From DATMRF01 sp035566435 (GTDB lineage Bacteria > Verrucomicrobiota > Verrucomicrobiia > Limisphaerales > UBA8199): a DNA stretch of 9,740 nt. The position numbers and the translations under genes are program-made. Positions 6,281 through 9,740 of this stretch are shown here, piece by piece. The notes under the pieces were generated by a model. It saw nothing but the letters and a program-made list of their open reading frames with translations, ran no database searches and was not told the DNA's origin. The stretch's first letter is position 1; the number at the start of each line of letters is the position of its first letter. The stretch lies in the NCBI GenBank assembly GCA_035566435.1, contig DATMRF010000014.1, forward strand, positions 1-9,740, written 5' to 3'.

Positions 6281-6367
6281 TGATCCGCGAGATCTGCTAC
6301 TTACGCGAATATCTCATTTTCTTTTAGGTTTTGTTAACTCGCGTCATTTAGCGAAATCCGCGGATCA
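6281..6367. repeat. 9-bp inverted repeat bounding an AT-rich spacer
   Basis: TGATCCGCG (6281-6289) and CGCGGATCA (6359-6367) are perfect inverted copies on either side of a 69-base spacer that is much richer in A and T than the genes around it. The right copy includes the TGA stop of the dehydrogenase gene. It may be an ordinary intergenic symmetry, the ends of a tiny insertion, or a looped-out mRNA segment. Confidence 0.4.
6308..6337 (-). promoter_or_regulatory. Possible sigma-70-like promoter for the aminotransferase
   Basis: On the minus strand TTAACA (6337-6332) and GATATT (6313-6308) stand 18 bases apart, in the AT-rich gap before the aminotransferase ATG at 6276. The -35 box matches consensus at 5 of 6 positions, the -10 box at 4 of 6. 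The aminotransferase could thus be transcribed separately from the dehydrogenase upstream. Confidence 0.28.
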
Positions 6368-7351
6368 TCTCAGCTCCACCGTTCGGCCCGATTTGGCGGA
6401 TTCCAGGGCGGCCTCGATCAAGCGCACGGACTCGTACCCGGACCAGCCGTCCGCGCGCGGAGTCTTGCGCGTCTGCACCGAATCCACGAAGGCGCGCAAC
6501 TCGGCGAGCAGCGGCTCCTCGGGTAGGCTTTCGACCTGGTGCAACGCCCCTTCCACCGCCTTAAAGCCGGAACCTTCTTTGATATGCCGGTGAGCGAACG
6601 TTTTGATCTTGTACTGCGCAACGTTGAAATCGCACACCGCGGTCAACTCGCTGCCGACAACGGTGAGTTCGCGAATTTTGCCCGGGAGGAAGTAATTTGT
6701 TTCCGCCGTGGCCCAGGTAACGCCGCGCCCGGTCTCATATTCCAACGAGAGGAAGGAGGCGTCTTCGATGCCGCGGCCGAGGAAATCCTGCGTGACGGCT
6801 GAAATCCGCGCCGGGGGTTGGCCCATAAAGTAGGTGAATAAATCCACAAAGTGTATCGCGTCGGCGAACATCACGCCGCTGTCGTTGCGCGGTCGTTTGA
6901 ACCCGCTGAAGTTGCTGCGCAGAATCCGCACACTCCCGAATTTGCCCGCTTGAATGGCGTCGCGCAGCCATTGCGAGGCTGGGTCAAACCGAAGGATATG
7001 GCCCACTTGCAGAATGCGCTTCTCTCGCTTCGCGAGTTCGGCGAGTTGGCGCGCCTCGGTCGAAACGAGGGTGAACGGTTTCTCCACGAACACGTCCTTG
7101 CCGGCCTTGAGAAACTCCCGGCAAAGCGCGAAATGGGATTGGGCGGGCGTGACGATAACGACACCATCGACGTCGCCGATGAAACCGCGATAGTCGGTGG
7201 TCAGCCTGGCCTCCGCCAGGCCCAACTTGCGCGCCGGCTCCAGCCGCCTCGAGTCCGCCTCGGCCACATACAGTTCGACCGGCATTGACTGAAGATTCCG
7301 CAGGTGGTTAACACCCCAACGGCCCAGACCCAGGAGCAACAATTTCGTCAT
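6365..7351 (-). CDS. Gfo/Idh/MocA family sugar(-nucleotide) dehydrogenase, cytosolic
   Basis: This is a 328-residue NAD(P)-dependent dehydrogenase without an export signal. The Rossmann start is KLLLLGLGRWGVNHLRNL (residues 3-20) with GLGRWG at 8-13. VTPAQSHF (68-75) and the EKP motif (90-92) follow, and the active-site-side motif FADAIHFVDL (162-171) carries the conserved Asp and His. Length and motifs resemble the WlbA/WbpB type, which oxidises C3 of a UDP-amino-sugar acid before an aminotransferase acts, and inositol or glucose-6-P dehydrogenases are further relatives. The DegT aminotransferase next door is the natural partner and is the main reason for favouring a sugar-nucleotide role. 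The match to UDP-GlcNAcA as substrate is inference. It starts at ATG 7351, 30 bases after the mqnC stop on the same strand, so it is probably co-transcribed. It is unlike the Tat-exported paralogue at the left end in length and export. Confidence 0.9.
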   Translation of the reverse strand: MTKLLLLGLGRWGVNHLRNLQSMPVELYVAEADSRRLEPARKLGLAEARLTTDYRGFIGDVDGVVIVTPAQSHFALCREFLKAGKDVFVEKPFTLVSTEARQLAELAKREKRILQVGHILRFDPASQWLRDAIQAGKFGSVRILRSNFSGFKRPRNDSGVMFADAIHFVDLFTYFMGQPPARISAVTQDFLGRGIEDASFLSLEYETGRGVTWATAETNYFLPGKIRELTVVGSELTAVCDFNVAQYKIKTFAHRHIKEGSGFKAVEGALHQVESLPEEPLLAELRAFVDSVQTRKTPRADGWSGYESVRLIEAALESAKSGRTVELR

Positions 7352-7381
7352 CAGGAACTAACGCCTCGTTTCACCAGGCGC

Positions 7382-8473
7382 TCAATTCACCAGCCGGTAC
7401 CAATTGTCCCGCTGGCGCGGCTCGTACCCGAGGTCCGAAATGAGCCGTTGCATGTCCTTAACCGTCATGCGGAAAGTCGTGCCGGCCTGCGAAACCACAT
7501 TCTCTTCGATCATGATGCTGCCGAGGTCGTTGGCGCCGAACTTGAGCGCGACCTGCCCGATTTCCTGGCCCTGCGTGACCCACGAGCTTTGCACGCTGGG
7601 GAAATTGTCCAAGTAAATCCGCGAGAGCGCCTGGGTGCGGAGGTATTCGTGAGCGCCGACCGTCGGCGCGCGCAACTTGGTGTGTTCGGCTTGGAAGGTC
7701 CAGCAAATGAACGCGGTAAAGCCTTTGCTCTTGTCCTGTTGCGCGCGAACGCGTTCGAGGTGCTCGATCCGGTCCTCGATGGTTTCGACATGCCCGAACA
7801 TCATCGTGGCGGAGGAGTTCAGGCCCAGGCGATGGCCGACGCCCATCACCTCCAGCCAGTCATCGGTCATGGCCTTGAGCGGAGAGACGCGCTGCCGCAC
7901 GCGGTCCACGAGAATCTCGCCCCCGCCACCCGGAATCGAGCCGAGCCCGGCGGCTTTGAAGTCAGAGATGATCTTATCCAACGGCTCCTGAAACACCTCG
8001 CGGAAATGGACGAATTCACTCGGGCTAAAGCCGTGGATGTTCACCTCGGGGAATTTGGCCTTGATGTGGTTGAGCAAGTCGAGGTACCACTGCTTGGTCA
8101 GTTGCGGGTGATGGCCGCCCTGCATCAGGATCTGCGTTCCGCCCAATGCCACTGTTTCCTCGATTTTCCGGTCAATCTCGTCGAGCTTGATGACATAGGC
8201 GTCGGCGTCTTTTTCCGTCCGGTAAAACGCGCAGAATTTGCAGTACACGTTGCAGACGTTGGTGTAATTGATGTTGCGATCGACGATGTAAGTGACGATT
8301 TGGTTTCCACGGCCATCATGAGCGCCCGCGCGGGCGAGCTGCCGGCGCCGGTCGGCGAGCGCCCCCAGTTCTTCCAGCGGCAGATGATAAAGTCGCAGCG
8401 CCTCGGCCGGGTGGATGCGCCCGCCATCCCAAACCCGCTGCAATAGCTCGTCCAGAGACGCGTCGTGAATCAC
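7382..8473 (-). CDS. mqnC: Cyclic dehypoxanthinyl futalosine synthase (menaquinone, futalosine route)
   Basis: This is a 363-residue radical SAM enzyme. The cluster-binding motif is in NVCNVYCKFCAFYR, with Cys74, Cys78 and Cys81 (CxxxCxxC), preceded by IVDRNINYTN. GGTQILMQGGHHPQL (about 111-125) and LGSIPGGGGEILVDRVRQR are typical of MqnC and help separate it from the relatives MqnE and CofH. The enzyme cyclises dehypoxanthine futalosine to its cyclic form in the cytosol, one step of the futalosine route to menaquinone. The length fits the family. The only fitting start is GTG at 8473, preceded by no clear ribosome site; the residues after it align with normal MqnC N-termini. No other mqn gene is in the window. 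Two sugar-enzyme genes follow on the same strand, the first after 30 bases. Confidence 0.93.
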   Translation of the reverse strand: MIHDASLDELLQRVWDGGRIHPAEALRLYHLPLEELGALADRRRQLARAGAHDGRGNQIVTYIVDRNINYTNVCNVYCKFCAFYRTEKDADAYVIKLDEIDRKIEETVALGGTQILMQGGHHPQLTKQWYLDLLNHIKAKFPEVNIHGFSPSEFVHFREVFQEPLDKIISDFKAAGLGSIPGGGGEILVDRVRQRVSPLKAMTDDWLEVMGVGHRLGLNSSATMMFGHVETIEDRIEHLERVRAQQDKSKGFTAFICWTFQAEHTKLRAPTVGAHEYLRTQALSRIYLDNFPSVQSSWVTQGQEIGQVALKFGANDLGSIMIEENVVSQAGTTFRMTVKDMQRLISDLGYEPRQRDNWYRLVN

Positions 8474-8540
8474 AGCACGAAATTAATCGAATGGCGTAGG
8501 GAAAACAAGGGGAGGCGGGGGACCTGGGGTGGTAAGGTTT

Positions 8541-8718
8541 TCAAGTTATCAAGTTTTCAGGTCCTCGTACGTAAGGTGTTCAACTGCTCGGCGGGCTTCT
8601 CTGGCGCTGGATTCCCCTGACATTCCCGGGGTTTTGGATTGAGTGAGAACGAGAAAGCGTGAAGTTTTGAAAACTTGCAAGGCTTCCCGGTTTGTGCGAA
8701 AGTACCGCTCAAGTTATC
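8541..8718. repeat. TCAAGTTATC pair and AAGTTTT palindrome between mqnC and the exported protein gene
   Basis: The 281 bases between the divergent genes hold the decamer TCAAGTTATC twice (8541-8550 and 8709-8718) and, following the first copy, AAGTTTTCAG. At 8662-8676 there is a perfect palindrome, AAGTTTT-G-AAAACTT. Such symmetry between divergent genes could be an operator, but similar AAGTTTTCAAG runs look like common intergenic filler in this type of genome. I see no gene here. Confidence 0.4.
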
Positions 8719-8742
8719 CCACAAAAGCTATAACCCGCAGCG

Positions 8743-8756
8743 ATGCTAGTTAGCAT
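8743..8756 (+). promoter_or_regulatory. Perfect inverted repeat covering the start codon
   Basis: ATGCTA-GT-TAGCAT spans both possible start codons (8743 and 8755) of the exported protein gene. As RNA it would form a 5-bp stem with an AGUU loop that includes the first two bases of the AUG at 8755. As DNA it is a 14-base dyad. It may modulate translation, or be chance. Confidence 0.35.
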
Positions 8757-9219
8757 GAAAAGACTGAAGTTCGGCTCCGTTTTCGGCATCACCCTGGCCC
8801 TTGCGCTTTTCGCCTTGAATACGGCCTCCGCACAAACCTATTCCATTGATTGGTATAAGGTGGCCGGGGGCGGCGGCACCAGCACCGGCGCTCAATACGT
8901 CGTAAGCGGCACCATCGGCCAACACGATGCCGGCGGGCCGATGACAGGCGGCAATTACTCGCTTACCGGAGGCTTCTGGAGCCTGGTGGCGGCGATTCAG
9001 ACGCCCGGCGCACCTTTCCTGACCGTTTTCCATACCCCCACCAACACGGTGGTAATCTCATGGCCGGCGCCCTCGACCGGCTTTGCGCTGCAGCAGAACG
9101 GAGATTTAAGAACCACCAGTTGGAGCCCCGCGACCGGTACGTTCAGCGTGGTCAACGGCCAAAACCAGGTGATTGTTTCGCCGCCCATTGGGAATCAGTT
9201 TTATCGGCTCAAGCAGTGA
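8755..9219 (+). CDS. Small exported protein of the GGNYSLTGGFWS type
   Basis: From ATG 8755 this gives 154 residues. MKRLKFGSVFGITLALALFALNTASA is a clear Sec signal peptide, probably cut after ASA before QTYS. The mature part has two pieces. The first is a Gly/Thr-rich segment, GGGTSTGAQYVVSGTIGQHDAG followed by GGNYSLTGGFWSL. The second, beginning PGAPFLTVFHTPTNTVVISW, looks like one short beta-sandwich repeat (SWPAPSTGFALQQNGDL) ending NQFYRLKQ. Such proteins seem common and multicopy in Verrucomicrobiota, where the second piece often closes larger surface proteins; this is from memory. The function is unknown and a surface or periplasmic role is likely. An upstream in-frame ATG at 8743 would add four residues before the signal peptide, so the second ATG fits better. 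No ribosome site is visible. A TATAAC (8729-8734) could be a -10 box, but no good -35 partner is seen. Confidence 0.83.
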   Translation: MKRLKFGSVFGITLALALFALNTASAQTYSIDWYKVAGGGGTSTGAQYVVSGTIGQHDAGGPMTGGNYSLTGGFWSLVAAIQTPGAPFLTVFHTPTNTVVISWPAPSTGFALQQNGDLRTTSWSPATGTFSVVNGQNQVIVSPPIGNQFYRLKQ

Positions 9220-9288
9220 CGCCGAGCCAGGGCGCGCTGTCTTTGGCGAAGTGGTGCCGAAACCGAGTAGAGACGCCAATTTAATTCG

Positions 9289-9318
9289 GTCGAGATTAGT
9301 CGAGGTTGGTCGAGTTCC
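9289..9318 (+). repeat. 10-bp direct repeat, cluster 1 (three units)
   Basis: Three consecutive units of exactly 10 bases: GTCGAGATTA, GTCGAGGTTG, GTCGAGTTCC. The third is degenerate at its end. The unit matches that of cluster 2 further right. Confidence 0.7.
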
Positions 9319-9476
9319 TACACGAGCGATCTTGAGGAATCTGGAGTAAGGGCCCGTGAGTGATCTCGACCGGACGCCGAAAAGCAAGGGAGGAAATAGG
9401 TGCAGATGGGTTGTTGAGGGGCAATTGAAAAAACGCCTGGACCATGCCGCGCCACTTGGACGGATGCGGAAAGCTG

Positions 9477-9536
9477 GTTGAAGGTAGTCGAAGTTGGTCG
9501 CGGTTGGTCGCGGTTAGCCGCGGCTAGCCGCGGGAG
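9477..9536 (+). repeat. 10-bp direct repeat, cluster 2 (six units)
   Basis: Six units with a strict 10-base period: GTTGAAGGTA, GTCGAAGTTG, GTCGCGGTTG, GTCGCGGTTA, GCCGCGGCTA, GCCGCGGGAG. The units drift stepwise from left to right towards GCCGCGG, as expected when a tandem array grows and mutates. The consensus is close to that of cluster 1, 158 bases to the left. Confidence 0.78.
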
Positions 9537-9596
9537 GAGGAGGAAGAGAAAGAGGACGAGGAGGAGCGTGGGGGGGGTAGGGGGGTGGTTTGGGGG
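9533..9596 (+). repeat. Purine tract with G-quadruplex-type run
   Basis: After cluster 2 the plus strand is nearly all purine to about 9567. Then come G-runs of 8 (9570-9577), 6 (9580-9585) and 5 (9592-9596), separated by TA and by TGGTTT. Splitting the run of 8 gives four G-tracts of three or more with short loops, which meets the usual G-quadruplex pattern. The purine tract could also form triplex DNA. Confidence 0.6.
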
Positions 9597-9603
9597 TGTA
9601 CAG

Positions 9604-9740
9604 CCGTCCCACCGTCCCAAGGCCGGTAAACACGGGCGATTCTCACTCTTGCAACCGTCCCACAGCCGTCCCAGACCGTCCCAACCGTCCCAACCGTCCC
9701 AACCGTCCCAACCGTCCCAACCGTCCCAACCGTCCCAACC
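9604..9740 (+). repeat. 9-bp tandem repeat (AACCGTCCC), running off the window
   Basis: From 9676 CCGTCCCAA recurs at exact 9-base steps (9676, 9685, 9694, 9703, 9712, 9721, 9730 and a partial unit at 9739). Only the first unit differs, by lying behind AGA. Irregular forerunners of CCGTCCCA are at 9604, 9612, 9655 and 9666, with steps of 8, 43 and 11. A 9-base unit has no stop codon in any of the six frames, but no gene leads into it, so I read it as a non-coding minisatellite. It continues beyond the right edge. Confidence 0.88.

Larger units (their letters stand above)
9220..9740. other. Repeat-rich region without a gene
   Basis: No credible gene is seen in these 521 bases; open frames here are low-complexity readings of repeats. 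The region holds two clusters of a 10-bp repeat, a purine tract, a G-quadruplex-type run and a 9-bp tandem array, listed separately. The stretch 9319-9476 between the two 10-bp clusters has no structure I can name. No clear terminator follows the exported protein gene. Confidence 0.6.

Noticed and set aside
7304..8446. 380-residue open frame on the plus strand
   Set aside because: It is antisense to mqnC, whose CxxxCxxC and family motifs are clear. The frame itself has no family features.
9318..9620. 100-residue minus-strand frame in the right repeat region
   Set aside because: The translation is low-complexity (runs of Pro, Thr and Leu) and comes from the purine tract and G-runs.
9289..9740. 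CRISPR array
   Set aside because: The repeats are 9-10 bases in direct contact, without spacers of constant length, and no cas gene is visible.

Overview
The window looks like a chromosomal segment of a GC-rich bacterium, most likely a Verrucomicrobiota member of the Pedosphaera/Limisphaerales kind. This is inferred from protein style, not from a marker gene. The pointers are a Tat-exported Gfo/Idh/MocA oxidoreductase ending in a YRSGW-type tail, a small exported protein of the SGTIGQ...GGNYSLTGGFWS type, a futalosine-pathway menaquinone gene, weak or absent Shine-Dalgarno sites, and many short intergenic repeats.

Layout. Positions 2-322 (+) hold the C-terminal part of an IS5-like transposase running in from the left edge. 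A Tat-signal Gfo/Idh/MocA oxidoreductase follows at 588-2009 (+). Two minus-strand genes come next: an unrecognised 168-residue protein (2124-2630) and a MocA/MobA-like nucleotidyltransferase (2711-3352). A 92-residue stand-alone glycogen-binding (CBM48/AMPK-beta-like) domain protein lies at 3573-3851 (+), behind a cluster of hairpins.

From 8473 down to 3993 everything is on the minus strand. In transcription order: mqnC (radical SAM, menaquinone), a cytosolic Gfo/Idh/MocA dehydrogenase, a DegT/DnrJ/EryC1/StrS aminotransferase, a broken nucleotidyltransferase fragment, and a DPM1-like family 2 glycosyltransferase. The dehydrogenase and aminotransferase are the classical pair for oxidising and then aminating a sugar nucleotide. 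With the glycosyltransferase they suggest a small amino-sugar/glycan pathway sitting behind a housekeeping menaquinone gene; the substrate cannot be read from the sequence.

The right end has a small exported protein (8755-9219, +) followed by about 520 bases without a gene. That stretch is dense in repeats: two clusters of one 10-bp direct repeat, a purine tract with a G-quadruplex-type run, and a perfect 9-bp tandem repeat that runs off the window edge.

I see no convincing new defence or mobile system. The most unusual material is the repeat block at 9289-9740, the structured leader at 3467-3537, the long inverted repeat at 5104-5173, and the nucleotidyltransferase remnant with a lost catalytic aspartate. 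No tRNA, rRNA or CRISPR array was recognised.
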